A stretch of 64,000 nt of DNA, from contig OX359247.1 in the NCBI GenBank assembly GCA_947179485.1, forward strand, positions 33,642,801 through 33,706,800, in the 5' to 3' direction. Of the stretch, positions 49,063-63,382 are shown piece by piece. Both the position numbers and the translations under genes were made by a program. A model generated the notes under the pieces. It did no database searches. It saw only the letters and a list, made by a program, of their open reading frames with translations, and was not told where the DNA came from. Source of the stretch: Allacma fusca (lineage: Eukaryota > Arthropoda > Collembola > Symphypleona > Sminthuridae). The number at the start of each line of letters is the position of its first letter. Position 1 is the first letter of the stretch.

Positions 49063-51647
49063 CAATGTTCTAGTCTTGTGTGTGTATAATATACCGTCCA
49101 TTATATTATGTCCCATCATTTAGAGTCCCGCAAGTATGCAAAAAGAAAAACATTTGAATCAAAAGAAGGTAAAATATTTTGTTGTTCTGGCTTGCTCTTG
49201 CAATTGCAGTAGTTGTAGTAGTCGTCGTCATTACAAGTCCTGAGAACAGTCCTATACAAATTACATATGTACATACATATATCCCCTAATTTTAATAAAT
49301 TGCACTAACTGCAAAAATTGCGATGATGAGGAGGATGATGCAAGTCACTGTTATGAATCCTTATCCTGCTCACAAGTCACCCCACCAATGTACATATGAT
49401 TATTAAGGAAAATAAGGTATAATTCAAGATAAGCATTGTGAAATTGTAAATACACTATACTTGTCTGCATACATATATATATAAAAATCCTGATATACAT
49501 AGTAGAGATGGTAACAGCCAAATTACAGAAATGAAAGTTGTTCATTCTTCATATATAGATATAGTAACATATAATATAAACTACCCTAAAGGTACTCCTC
49601 AATCTTTGAATTCATGCATATGTCCTTTTACAAGGATCACAGAGCATCTTCATATCATAACAATCCCCCAAAAAAGCCACAGGGTTCACATACATACAGT
49701 ATGCCCAAAGAGCCATGAATTATGAGGGGATTTCAGTGAAAATATACAAGGTCATCTGCCTACTCAATATTCCTCAACGTGCTGACACTAAAAACCAGAG
49801 GATCTTTAGTACACCATTAACAATTTGCATATTAACTGCCATATACAAGATCTACTACGTGCACAATCCCTGTTACATCCACAATCCAAATCCACACACC
49901 ACAATCTTTGTCCCTTATCCGTGAGTAACTTGAGTCAGGTAACTTGAATCATAATCAGGCTCTCTATGCATTCTGAATGACCGCTTACCCAAAATCCCCA
50001 TTCCTCATTCACCTAAAAAATCTTCTACATGCTTTTTGCATTCACAACATTTTGCAGTATTCCCCTCTCAAACTATAGCCATTTCTTTCCGTACGTTATT
50101 ACACTCCAACTGGGTTACATCTCTTAAAAAAATACGCACCTTTAATTTTTTTTCCTCTTATCTTCCTACATAATCCCAACCTACTACAAACTACACCATC
50201 GTGGATGCATCAGCATTTAACTCTAAATACAATATACAATAATTATCCCAAATGACCAAAATTATTCTCCACTCACCCTTTCCGATGAAATATTTTTTTT
50301 GGAATGTTCCTGAGAAATGTGATAATCTCCAGAGACGGGTCCCGTTAATCAAGTAAGTATGTGTACCTTCGTAGGTGGTCAAAATAGCCCACTAATTACT
50401 TGGAGATCACAAAGTGTCAGAAAAAAAAGGAGGAAAGTTTTTTTTAATAATATTCTTCTCCACGCACGTAAATCGTACAATCTAACCGTCGTGGTTGTCC
50501 TCTGTTTAAAAAATTAGGTTTTAAGGTAAACTGCAGTCAAAGTACTTTTTTTTTCTCTTCCTTTCGAATTTGTATGTGTGAAGATGCTCCCGGAGGAAAT
50601 TTGAACTCACTTATGGACACACGCTGTAGACTTTTAACAAATATTTTTTTCCCTCCCCCCCAGTTCACAGTCAATATTTCGTGAAGACAAGGACCGAATA
50701 AATGACAGGGTAATTTGTTCTCTTATTATTTATTCTTGTTTCGTGAGTATTTTCAGCAAATTAGTAACCATTCCTCTTCAAGTTTCATCACTGTTTTTCT
50801 CACAGAGGAACTCTCGTGCCAAGAACTCAACCTGTGTCTTTCTATGTCAATTAACTGTCAAGTACATGTACTTTTTTTTCTTCTTTACTTTCTTTCAGAA
50901 CGCCACGAAATAGGGAAAAAATCACAAAACATACATTATTTATATCAGGTGTATCTATCTATACATGTGCGTGTGTGATATACTTGTAATTTTTCTAATT
51001 GAGATTCATATCCCCCCTTCAATTTTCAGTTTTCTTAATTTGTTTGTAAATTCAAACTTTCAAATATATAGTCACCGACTGATGATAACAAGGACGTAGA
51101 TATTTGACATGCAGAGGAGGAACTCTCTTCCCAGTATATGGATGAAAAATTGTTTTTGCTCTACATGGAACGCATTTGAAAATTTTTTTGTAAAGTGTAC
51201 GGAAAAGGGAAATGATACCAAAAATCGGAGATGAAATACTTGGAAGCGGAGGAAAAAATTTCAGGGAATCAGATAACCCTTGCTTCAGCACAATTTTCCC
51301 GGGACGTCAGCTGATACTTTATCGTTGAGGTTTTACGTTTGGAATTCACTCGTCTTCAAGTTCTTCGGCTCTGGTATGTCCTCAAGCACGTTCCAAATGA
51401 TCAGCGGTGTATACAGAGAAGTGTGTGTTGTGTTCACTCTCCCTCAGCTCTTCTGTTTATATGGAAATTGAATTTCCAAGAATACAAAGTTGGAATTTAA
51501 TATTGGGGAGTAATTTCTCACGTGTGTGTGTGTGTATGTCTGGATGTGGTACTAACTTCGGAGACAACTCCTGAGGAATAATTGTGATGTCTGCGTAAGT
51601 GACAACTGGTTACTAAGGTTAGGTAAATAGAGAAACCGACTTAATAT

Positions 51648-51839
51648 TTAGTTGGAACGAGCGGCAGACTCATGTTGACTTTGACTGCACTGCAGTCCAC
51701 AGACGACTGACAAGGCGGCGGCGCGTTCGCCATACATTGGGCTCACATTCCCTATCTGAAGCATGTACTTCTCCCAGAAGTCCCAGTACTCAACTTCTAT
51801 CCCATAGTCATAGCCCCAGCCGTGGGAGCCAGCAAAAGA
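51648..51839 (-). CDS. Possible terminal exon or small ORF, unassigned
   Basis: On the minus strand, acceptor ATGTGCTCAG is followed by 63 codons and TAA. The peptide starts SFAGSHGWGYDYGIEVEYWD and continues WEKYMLQIG. The segment is GC-richer than its surroundings and holds GCGGCG/CGCG CpGs. No upstream exon or family was identified. It could also be part of a GC-rich promoter or leader exon. Confidence 0.18.
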   Translation of the reverse strand, partial: SFAGSHGWGYDYGIEVEYWDFWEKYMLQIGNVSPMYGERAAALSVVCGLQCSQSQHESAARSN

Positions 51840-51990
51840 CTGAGCACATACTTCTTTTTCTATATGCCAAAGTTTAATGTAATGCTTAACTACTCCACTA
51901 GTACTATGCACACTGCACTACTACTATTCCTCCTGATATGTGCCCGGCACCTCTTCCCAATGTACAAGCATCAAAAGGGAACTTTACCAT

Positions 51991-52010
51991 GTATGTACAT
52001 ATGTACATAC
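51991..52010. repeat. 20-bp perfect palindrome of the TACATATGTA type
   Basis: GTATGTACATATGTACATAC reads identically on both strands. It belongs to the dispersed motif family. Confidence 0.95.
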
Positions 52011-53835
52011 TGTACTTATATGGAGGCGAGACAACAACAACAACCTGACCACCAGCACCAGAGCACTCCTGCTATGCCCACTTGCTTGGAAGATGAGTTA
52101 AAAATCCTGTATGGAGTTAGTATCTGTACCGAAGTAGGGGTTTATTAGTCAGTGGGATAGGAAAGCATATAAGTATAGATATAGCATATGTCTGAATAGG
52201 AGAGTAGGTGGTAGAACTGAAAGTTATTCACAAGTTCTTATGGTATTATTATTAGAAGCCGGAGAAAAACGGATGGGAAACACTCCAGAAAATTGACTTT
52301 TATTTTTCATTCCTGCATGGCTTGTGTACTCAATCCAATACTTTCTCAAAATATTTCCCCCCCTCTTGTTCGCAAGCCTCATCAAATTACAGGACACGTA
52401 AATTCTCAATTTTTCATGGCCAAATCCCCTCCAATTTTCAAAGCTCGGAGGAGAACAGAGTAGATAGGGAAATGTTTCATTGAGGGAAACCACTACTGAG
52501 CCCAGCCATCAGCTAGGAAAGTTTGTCCTTTAGTTATTTAGTGAGAGATGATATTAGTCTTATTTCTTGGGAAAGATTTTAGAGAGGAGAATTTATGAGA
52601 GCTTTTTTCATGAAGCCCTGGAGATGTCCAAATTTCTCTGGTATACAATAAAGAGGTGTACTTTGGAAGGGGAGAGGAAGGATATTTTCTGGGGAAAAAT
52701 TCATGGGCCTTTATTCCAATACATTTTTTAAATAGAGGGTAATGGTTTAAGGAGGTCCTACACACTGTACTCTATTATTTCCTTGGAGTTTTCACGTGAA
52801 CTTGGACATCAAAAACAACTACAGATTTTGAGAGCTCCCGTTTGGTAATGAGGATCATAGGGTACGTTTCTATTGGTGTAAGATGTTTTTGGCGTTGCTA
52901 GTAGTATCTACGCAAAATTGTGTACATAGGCTGTACATATTATTACATGGATTTCTTTGTGAGAGGCATGAGAATTTACTATGTATACATTCATATAGGC
53001 ACAGGTATGTATGTATGCAGAGCGAAAAACAATATCTATAGTGAATACTGTACTTGTATTTATTTTATGTTGGGAAGGCGTGTTCACGTATTTGTCCATG
53101 ATGGATAAAACGATACTTAAGTTCAGATCAGAGGTTTTGTTTTTGTGAAACATGGAAAGTATCTTCGTCTAGACTCAGATGCAGGCGGGGAAGAGAGGGA
53201 ATAAATTCCAATGACAGTGACAATAAGGATCTTTTGGGATTGTTCCGAGGTAATATTCCTATAAGCTCACCATAATTTCCCAAATGATATCCAAAAAATG
53301 CCCCTCTTCCCGTCCGCTACTCCTTTCCCATCCCCTGCTAAAAGCGGAGAGAAAGTACCTAAATATCCAGGTGCTGTTGTACTTTAAATTACTTTATGAT
53401 ACCCACAACTCACGGTTAATTTCGTTTTAATGTTAATATACGTCGCAAAATATTCGCAACAAAAATATGTAGTCTTGACACTGTGTTCCTCATAGTAGTA
53501 GTAATAGCTCTATGAAAAATTACAAAGAAACGTAAAATACTGCTCTCAACCTTTGCATGGATGCAAATAATGGACTTGGTTATCTGAAGAGTCTTGAGCT
53601 TAAAATATGTACATGTGTTTAAGCCCTGACATGTTTAAGGCTCTGTAGTGGGACATTGGATCGTATTTTGTTTTTTAAAATGAACCCGCCGACACGTTTA
53701 TTTTGTTTCACCGCCTGTAATTTTTCCAGCTAATGTAGCCCCAACGTGGATTAAACGTCCCCAATGAAATATGCATTACTATGGAAGGAAGGAGCGGCAT
53801 ATAAACATGCCAGTTTTTTCCAACAAGTAAACATT

Positions 53836-54155
53836 TCAATTTTTATTCAAGTAGATATAGAAACAAGAGTCTAATAATTCTTCAGCCGGGTCCTCCTTCA
53901 AGTGGTCGTCTTTTTTAAAGGCACGTCCGGAACTCAAATTACGGATAATTTCCCGTCTCATCTGCACGATTCCTCTCATCTCTGAGTGAGCACCCATTTG
54001 TATTCCTTTGCCCGCGCCATTTGTGACAAGACGCTTAACCAAACAATTTCTCGAGGTTCCCCATCATCGGTCAAAGTTACGGTGGGGGTAGTACAGAAAT
54101 CGTTCATCATATTAGTGTAATCTGCCTTCAAAAAATTACTTGAGATGTGAGTCAT
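53836..54155 (-). pseudogene. Possible small gene split over two frames
   Basis: Frame A runs from ATG at 54155 (MTHISSNFLKADYTN) to TGA at 53976, behind a possible acceptor TTTCTGTAG. Frame B continues (VKRLVTNGAGKG, then MRREIIRNLSSGRAFKK) to a TGA at 53836-53838. The two overlap around 53976-54060, so a single indel would join them. This could be a decayed gene, an assembly error, or two chance frames. No family is recognised. Confidence 0.12.
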
Positions 54156-57100
54156 GAATCTGACTACAGAAATTGTATGGACACTGACGGAGAAATCAAA
54201 GGTTGTTACATAGCTTGAGACTACACTGGGTTTAATTTTTCGGGAAGGATTACTGTATTAGTACGGAGGAGGGCTTCGTCCGTGTTTAACTTTTAGACTT
54301 GCATGCAACTCAGAGGAATTCAATCATGGGGTCAAATTACATATTAGCCTCGATGCCTCTATAACAAGGTGATCCTCACGCCTCCTTTATTACAACGTCT
54401 GTAGTTATCGAACATACACCAAGCCTTTTGTGGATCCGCGTAACAGTTATGTACTTCCCTTGAGGAATCTCAAACGGTAGAACTCAATTCTTGCAACAAC
54501 AACAACAAAAAAAATATGAGAGTAAAATAATTCACGAATAGTATTAGCTTCAACATGATCTTCATTTATTGTTCCCTGTAAAAAAGAAATGGTAAAGGAT
54601 TTAGTTCCTAACAAGAAATATAATTATCCATAAAAAATTAAAGCAATAATTGAACAAAATAAACGTACGCATTAAATGCACGCGAACATTTCTAGTAATT
54701 TATTTTCAATTGTTATACATACATAATTACATATAAGTATGACGTAAAATAACTATATGACTCTTAACTATACGAACAACTGATTGACATACGTCTAAAT
54801 TAAGTAGTCACTTTGACTGAGTGGGTCTTCCTTTGAAAGCCTATAGTTTAGTACCAATTAAGGGGATTTACAAGAGCTTGAGCAGTTCTGTTCATTTGAA
54901 ATGAGATTATTCCATTTAATAATTAATCCTCCTGGATCTTTTTGCAAGAGACTAATTAGAAATTCTACACAGACACTTGGAGGCTGAGAGAATGGATTAT
55001 CACAAGAATTAATAACATTTAAACTGGATTTCAGTATCGTTGGTGTTGCATATCAAATAGTTATAGTAGTAGACAGGAGTTTTAGACATGACGAGAGGGA
55101 AACAGAATGTGTGTCAAAGATTTATGGCACTATTCCGAAAACCTTCCAAAGAAAAATGGAAGGAATGATAGAAAAGCATGAGAAATCTCTTAATTGATTC
55201 CATTCATCTCTCGTAGAAAAAAAAGGTTTATTATTCAACCCAACCCTTGTTCACTCACAACTCTGCTCTTCAACCTTCTTACCAATTTGTTCGGTCCGAA
55301 AACGTCAACATGTACATAAGACATGTTCCATGCATGCTTTCACACGGATTGTTTTTTTTGTCTCTAAAAATATTGATTCCCCCAGACTTTCCTGATTTTC
55401 CTGTGTTGAGTGCCAAAATAAGAAAAAATAACCACTTTATATATTGCAATAGAGAAACTTATATGTCAACAGTAAGAACAACTCTAATAAAATATTCTGA
55501 TATTTATTCATGTTGTAACATTATTATGTAGCTAGATTTTCAGATCCTGGGACTCCATCGTGCTTGAGTGAATATTATCATATACAAATAGACCAGAGGA
55601 GCAAGTGCAGTATACTTCTTCCTTGGCACGAAAACCAAGTGCTGATTAAATGCTCAAATAGATCACTCCTTCATTCTTTCATTCCTTGAATATGACATGA
55701 AGTTTACTAATTATTCTAAATTTAAATTCTCCATGTATACGCATCCGGTTACAAAACATGTGTTGGGATGATGCACTTCAGACATGATTCTTCAGCATAG
55801 GTAATTAGTACTCAGGGATAAACATACATGCATACATACGTAATTGTACATAGGTATGTCCATATGTTGTGCTTCAATTCACTCACAGACTGATTTGAGA
55901 CTTTGCGTATATCTGTAATGTAGGAGCTTTTGCGGCCTGGTCATGTTCCTTGGTAAAAGTACACCTGAATATTTTTAATGATACTATATTTTGGGAGTAA
56001 TTTCCTCAGTTAGTCTTGACTCTATGCTCTCATTCTTGAGTGTTAATTTCTCTGCTTGTTAAAACTTAAGAGTGGACTATCCCAACTTTCTATTCCGTGG
56101 ATTTGCATCGGAATTGACGAAGCTAATAAAACGTTTTTTGGAAAATTAAGTGCTCGCTACACTATGCTCATCTCATAATAGTAAAAACAGTGAGGATTCC
56201 TTACTACACTTGACTTTTTACTATACCCACCCCCTTATAGTATTCCTTGGTGAGAATGATTATCCATACTTAGCACCGACGGGGTGCTAATCAAAAGGAG
56301 CAAAATGACTCCCATGAATTTTCATAACAGCCATCAAGCTATTTACTTTGGTCGTCAGCATTAGGGAATGACAAACGCTCCTGGTGATTGTATTATACAT
56401 TCATTCATATACATATTTGAGACTCCCACTAAAATTCCGTCTTCGCTGTACGCTCTGGGGAAATCACTCTCGCTCTTTAATTATCAAGTAACTTATATAG
56501 GGTTTGCAGACAGCGTGTTCTTTTAGTACTTACATGTTACGCAGCTCCTTTCAAGATGTGACTTTGATGACAGAAGCGGTTTCTTATTTTCCTTTAATTG
56601 CCCGTCCAGCCTTTTATTATCCTACGAAAATTTGATGTGTACTCAATCTAAAGGGGAAGTTGCGGAGTCCTGCTCCGTCCGCTCTCCAAGTTTCACACGT
56701 AATTTCTGTAAACAAAGCTTATAATAATTATCAGAGGTCCTGTACTGTAATACTACACACATACATATGTATGTACATAGATACCTTCAGGGGGATTAGT
56801 AACCATAGAATCTCTTGCGAGGGAAAAATCTAAACCCGCCTATAAAACCTTGTACTATATATTGACCATACACCTATTTTTAAAGTCAACCAAAATTAAC
56901 GAAGAAAAATGAAAGTTTGCTTTTAAGGGAAGGAATGAAAAGGCAGTGATAAAAATTAAGTACTCTCACTTGTCCCATGTAGCTCCACAGGGACATACAT
57001 ATGCAAAGACCTACATACATACATACATGCGTATTATCAAGTATGCACATATGTACATAAGTAGTTATCTATAGCTACACTCCTATAACTCCCAAATTTA

Positions 57101-58207
57101 CTCTGTAAACTGGACCATCCATATATTGACACTACTGTAGTAGCATAGACTCCTGTGAACTTTCCAATCCGAAAATGATCCATATTTCTCTGAGTGTGAT
57201 AATTCCAAAGAAGTCACACATTGGGAATCAGAGATAGTAGGAAAGGCATTGGAGCTTTTTATACTAGGATTGGAAAGTTCTCAAATATAATTATTTATAA
57301 CTTCCAAGAAATAAATGCGGACAGGGATATCTATCCAAATCCGGAGAGAGCAGTTGGAGAAAATCGGAGAGAATGTCCGGCCTTGGGAAGTCCATCAAAG
57401 ATACACACACACACATAGCTATACACACATTATCTGTGCCCATTGTCCATGTGTTTGCGTCCTACTATTAAAATAAAATACGGCCAACAATGGCAGTGGG
57501 GCATTGTTTACGGAGCAGATATGGATATGTTATTTGTTCCAATCCAATTTTATTACAAGTTGTAATTCCGTCCTAACAATCCTCCGTGAGCTGATTGTGA
57601 GAAGGGACAAATTGAATGTAAATATCCCAAGCTGTCAGGTGACAGTTGATAGTTTGATAGGGATCTCTTTATATATTCCTAAATTAAGTAAATGTACGAT
57701 TTATTTCTGATTTTCTAGCAGAAATGTGACTGCACTATACAGTATGCTTGGAATGCTACAGTGGCCATGCATATGGGCATGGATGGGGGAGATAGATATA
57801 GTTATACGAGCTATTCAAGTAGGTCATGGAAATTGAGACATGTGTGCATATACCCCATTGGATTTGATATACTTATATTTAAATTCATTGACATTCTCCC
57901 TTTCATCTCTTTAATAAACTAATAAAAAAAAACTTTCATCAGTTCAAATAAAAAAGGGAAAATTAAAAGAAAAAACAAACGATTTCCGACATTTCATTCA
58001 TCCTCTCTTTAACATATACTCAAGTTCGATATGACCGATGAAACTCTCATGATTATCTCCCTCCTCCCTCTTTAATGGGATGTATAAACAAGAAAGCTGA
58101 TATGTCCCATGATACTTATTGTTATAGTGTCTTTGTCTTACAACTATAATCATATAGTAAATGTGCTGTACATTGTCCTTGCCACATGTGTAATTGCACA
58201 TGAACAC

Positions 58208-58245
58208 ACATACATACATACATACATACATACATACATACATAC
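58208..58245. repeat. (CATA)n tetranucleotide repeat
   Basis: About nine CATA units, the tandem form of the unit that appears dispersed through the window. Confidence 0.95.
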
Positions 58246-58878
58246 GTAGACATAGTACACTCCGCACTCAATATCTTCTTCAAAACCGGCACGTATAGAT
58301 ATCTACTGTAAACACCCATTTGACTTTGTTTCTGCGGCTATTCACGACAAGTTGATTCATTAAACAGTCCATTTGACCTAATGATGGGGCATGCATATAA
58401 TGGAGCTCTTGATTGGTGACGACAAGGTTCGAGTCAAAACATTGACAATAAAAGTAACTTAATCTCCCGCAAAAAGGAGAGCGATGGAGGAGCGGAGATC
58501 CTTCCGTACTTCCTCCTTTTGGTACAGAGTAATTAATGAAACTTCCTCCTAATTTCCGTTTCGCTCTGGATCCTCACATCCTCCCTGCGACTCTATTCAG
58601 TCAGACTGTATTGTTAAGCGAACATTATTCCATCCAAATTAGGAATCTTAATGAGAGACCTTGCCCATAGCATACAGACTACTACTACTGTCAGCAGGTA
58701 GTTACATATGTATGGAGATTACTACTAGCATGGGACGCGGCGTAAATCTGGCAAATTTCTATTAAAACCTTGAATTATTGCCGTAATTTAAAACTCATCT
58801 GTACCAATTATTTTTGACTGGAAAAGGTTATTATGGAATTGGGAGTGCAGGCGTGAAATTGAGTGTACAATAATAATG

Positions 58879-58923
58879 GAGAGAGAGAGAGAGATGATAG
58901 AGAGAGAGAGAGAGAGAGAGAGA
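58879..58923. repeat. (GA)n microsatellite
   Basis: Two GA runs separated by ATGATA. Confidence 0.94.
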
Positions 58924-59770
58924 TGAGAGAATGGAATGAGCTTTCGGTGAAACGGCAGGAAGTGAGGTTAAAACATGAGGAATAAGTTAACTTCATATAG
59001 ACTGTATGTATAAACGATGTCATATTTTCCGACATAAACTTACATAAAGCTTCATCCCCAGTCCCATCGTCAATTCAATGTGAGGGACTGTGAGTGTTGT
59101 CTGAGAGTCTGAGAGGATCGAGAGGATTGGGGAAGTGAAACCTGCTGCGATTGTTGGAGAAGATTGCTCCATTTACTCCTCTTCTTCAAGTGGACAATCA
59201 TATTATGATTGAATGAAAACTATCTACAAGGAAAGTAATGGGAAGTGATTTCGCGTTATTCGCATGCAATTTCTAGTCACTTGACTTACTCCCATAGTCC
59301 GTGGACTCACTCACAGTACAAATCCCTCTTACGTCTGTATGTACCTTTTTATGTATCCTATAAGGATATACGACTACATAAGCAGATGTGACTGGGTCAC
59401 TATACGGCAAGAACTCTCGTATATATGCTCACTCATTGTCAGTGGCAGTAAATCCTTATGGGCTGAAGCTTCAACAATAAATAAGAATATAACCTAATAT
59501 TAAATGCATATCTACCATAACCTGGCGTATGGATATACGGAGACGCATATACTCACTTTAAACAAAGCTTAATTATGATCTCGACATGAAGCTGTGTCGA
59601 TGCATAACAGATAATTACGTCCCTGCAATGTCGCTCACAAACTCACAATCAACCACAAGTACATAACAAACTTCACTTTTTGAACATGTTATAGTCAACA
59701 GTTTCTCATTGTTAAACTTTCGCTATATTCAATTCAGCCTATAATCTATCGTATCCTACATATGGTAGTA

Positions 59771-59814
<44 letters not shown>

Positions 59815-59860
59815 TATGTGTGTATGTGTTTGTGTGTTTGTGTGTGTTTATGTGTATGCG
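59771..59860. repeat. (GT)n microsatellite, interrupted
   Basis: Pure GT for about 36 bp, then degrading through TATG and TTTG variants, a graded decay along the array. Confidence 0.95.
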
Positions 59861-61888
59861 TCTGTACTCGCAAAGTAATATACAATCAAGTTATGTTGCT
59901 TCCATATATTCATTAGTGGTTTATTAAATACTAAGGGGTATGCATTATGTCCCATCCATTAGAAACTGAGGAGCAGGTGTGTGCTGTACGCTACAATAAA
60001 TTACTCATTTTGTTCCTCATACGGTAACCTATATCACTTATCTCAGCTCTGTGGTATAGTGGAATGTCAAGTCAGTTTTGCATACCTATCTGTAGAGATA
60101 CGTATATAAAATAATATGGAATTATTATTATTTCTTGCGGAGCTCAGACTCAATTATCAAATTAATAAGTCCTTTGGAAAGATACGTACACATAAGAATA
60201 TTACATGTGTGCATTTCTATAGGGAAGTTTCTCCGCAGTTCAACCAAGAACCCTGATGTAATTCTCCTGCAAAGAGTCAAGGATTCCGACGGCACTATCA
60301 AAGCCCTGTTCTTTAGCTGTATGTATCTGCGTCCTGGGAGTGCAATGCATGCCATACTACTACTACAGTATACATGTCTACAAATACATATAATTGGATA
60401 AAAGCGAATGATAATTGGCAGGTCAACTCCTCCATGTCAGATTGTATCCTGCAGTGAGGCCGTGAGGGAAGAGACATATACGTTCTTGACATAGTACTTG
60501 TCGGGAATCAGAGAGCTAGGCAAATTTGCATATAGACACAGGAAAGAAATTCTTTGAACTTGTTTCTCTCTGAAAATGTGAATGGTGTTGGTACTAACAA
60601 TACAAATTGCAGAGGGGGGGGATAAATAATACTAAAATAATAGTGACGTGGGCTCAGGTGGTATTTTGTCATTACCCCCCGTTCTTACAGTAATTGTCCC
60701 TTATCTGCACGACTTGGGTTACCTGATCATTGATTACCGTCGGTTTGATCGGAATTGAAATTAGTTCGGTAGATGAGTAGCAATAATTGTATTATTTGTG
60801 GAAAGGTAACTGTGAGACTGTATATCTATACATACGTACATAGGTAGCTATGCATAGTACAGTAGAACCATACATCCATGGATAGATCAATGTTGATGGC
60901 AGGTTTTGCTTTTGTTATGCAGAGCATGCATTGGACCCGCAAATCTCGCCAGTGTCTTCATCAACCAAAAGCCGTTAACAACAATTACAGGGAAATGCTG
61001 GGCTTACACAGGGACTGTGTGTAGTGAAACGGTATGACGTCCGGTGCTATAGATAATAGACAAAACTACGGCACATTGTCTCATCAAATATTCAAAACAG
61101 CCCCTGTATAATGGCAAATTATGTGCTGATGCGTCTGTGTACTTCGACTCCTTTGATATACATAGATCCTGGCCCAAAAGTTATTATTTTTCTAGACATG
61201 CTGCCAGGGTCCGTAACTATGGCACATAAATGCTAATTCTCTTGATTATCTTATACATGCTACATTTCGAGTTGTTTTGGTGGTTTCTCCTTGTGTGGTA
61301 CGCTCAACCACCAAAAAAACTGATTGCTATTTGTACAAGTCTACTGAATAAATAGTCAATTGCTTCTAGAGTGAGTTCATCGTAGGACAGGATGCTCCCA
61401 CTGATATGCACACTATAGTTGGGCTAATGTGGAGCTATCAAGGTCTACATACATATGTATAAGGTTGTTGTTCTTGTAACGCCCGATGAGAATGTATTAC
61501 ATTGGGGAAACAGCGGTGAAATTAGTTTAAGTATAGTAATGTATTTAATGCACTTCGCTATATTTCTTGTATCTGCGTATAGAGATGTGCAAACAAGCAG
61601 AATTAATATAAATACATAGATGACATTTGATTACAAACCGGAATAAATTTTTGAGCCTATTTTCAAATGGTGCAGTCAATTGCATTGATGTTTAATTCAT
61701 AAAAAAAATGTAAAGCTGTAATAGGTTTGGTCAAAGATTCACAAGTTTACAGTAAATAATAAAACGCTGCGGGTCCCCGTCCTACAAATAGTAATAATTC
61801 CGTTCCTAGTAATATTTTGCTCAACTTGTTCATAGAAAAAGATGATTTTTACAAAAATTTAAATACTTTTTCCCATATTTTTTCATAG

Positions 61889-62006
61889 GAAACCAAAAGC
61901 GACTGGGTCAGTAGAAGTAGCTCAAGGATTACATCGACAAACTTGCTACTAGGCTCAAGAGGAGCTGAAGGATTAGGAGAACGTACACATGGGCTTAGTC
62001 GGAAAG
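61889..62006 (+). CDS. Exon-like segment, plus strand, possibly of a gene leaving the window
   Basis: 118 bp between a good acceptor (T-rich tract ending TTTTTTCATAG) and donor AAAG|GTTAGT. Only one of three frames is open: 39 codons, ETKSDWVSRSSSRITSTNLL, then LGSRGAEGLGERTHGLSRK. The Ser/Arg/Gly-rich composition suggests a disordered linker. A follow-on exon could start at an AG near 62392, but nothing confirms it. Family unknown. Confidence 0.25.
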
Positions 62007-62148
62007 GTTAGTCCTCGAAATCATACTTTGTTTGAGAGAAAAACACAATGTCAGTTAACACATTTCCGTTGGGATATTCTCTGTACACAGCATGTTTTTA
62101 CTGATTATTAAATTTTGTTGTTGTTGTTCAGTGTTTTTTGCAGTCCCT

Positions 62149-62166
62149 TACATATGTACATATGTA
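62149..62166. repeat. 18-bp perfect palindrome of the TACATATGTA type
   Basis: TACATATGTACATATGTA reads identically on both strands. Confidence 0.95.
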
Positions 62167-63348
62167 TGTGTTTACAATGTACTATCCCTACAGTGTTCAT
62201 TTCGATAGTGTTTACACCAAACACTAAAAGGTTTTGATGAAATAATTTATCTATGTGATAAACTAATTTCGAGTCCCGTTGTAAACACCATGAAGATGCC
62301 GAAAGGCAATTAAGTCCCGACCTCTAGCACATTTTGAGACTTCGCTTCTGTCTTGATATTTACACATTAGCTTTTGCTACTGGCAAAATACAGGAACTTC
62401 TATGTATCCGCGTGATAACTCCAACTTATCGTAATTTAAGTTGCTTTTAAACCATTGAACTTTGCTTGCTAACAGCTTTTATTCCTCAAATTGCTTAATT
62501 AAAGGAACACAAGCTCACTTAAATAATTACGTATGCAAAATTTTTGCAGTTCAAATGTGCAACAATCCGCATTTTTGCAGGTAATTTACGGGTTAAGAGT
62601 TTATGTAAAATTGTGGGAAGAATTTGAGCCAAAACATTTCTCGGGTTCATCAAGTTTCATTTTATGAACATGCTGTTGAAAATACCGTGACGTGGAGTTT
62701 GATATTCTGTCAAAAGAATACACGCACGTACACCCATGGGTTGATTTTAAGGTGAGAAACACGAATAAATTAAAGCAAATTGCCACATTTAAAACTTGTT
62801 GAGTAAACAAGAATTTCCAATTTTATAATGAATGTCTTGATATCTTCCATGGATGTATGTATGTACATACATGCAAAGATGGGAGAATATAACCATTCTG
62901 ACTCCGAGGTGATTCCAGAAGCTTGCATTCTACAATGCTTACACGTATCGTATGCATATGTATACCTATGTCTATAGAGTATGTGTAATAATTGTATGAT
63001 TAGAAAATTGGAGTATAGTTCTGACAATGAGCTATGCCTGAGGTGGTCAGGGTTCCTACTAAATAAAATAAGACCTGCCATAAAAACTTCAAGTGCAGGG
63101 AAAGAATACTAAAACAGGAATTGTCAAGTTATACCATTGTAAACTTTTTTTTCTGCAAAACTAGAGCATACATTGCAATGTGACCACTGTAAACGAAAGA
63201 ATCCTTGTTGAGATGTGCTTTATGTCCGGAAATCTGGTCTACTCCAGTCAAAATCATAAAACGCAATTGTTTAAAAATAGTTCACAAGGTTTATGACAAA
63301 AACATGGCTTTTAAAGTACTGTAACCCTTGAACTTCTCTTAGGAACCC

Positions 63349-63351
63349 ATG

Positions 63352-63381
<30 letters not shown>
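63349..63381. repeat. (ATGT)n tetranucleotide repeat
   Basis: About eight ATGT units, the complement-type counterpart of the CATA array at 58.2 kb. Confidence 0.95.
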
Positions 63382-63382
<1 letters not shown>

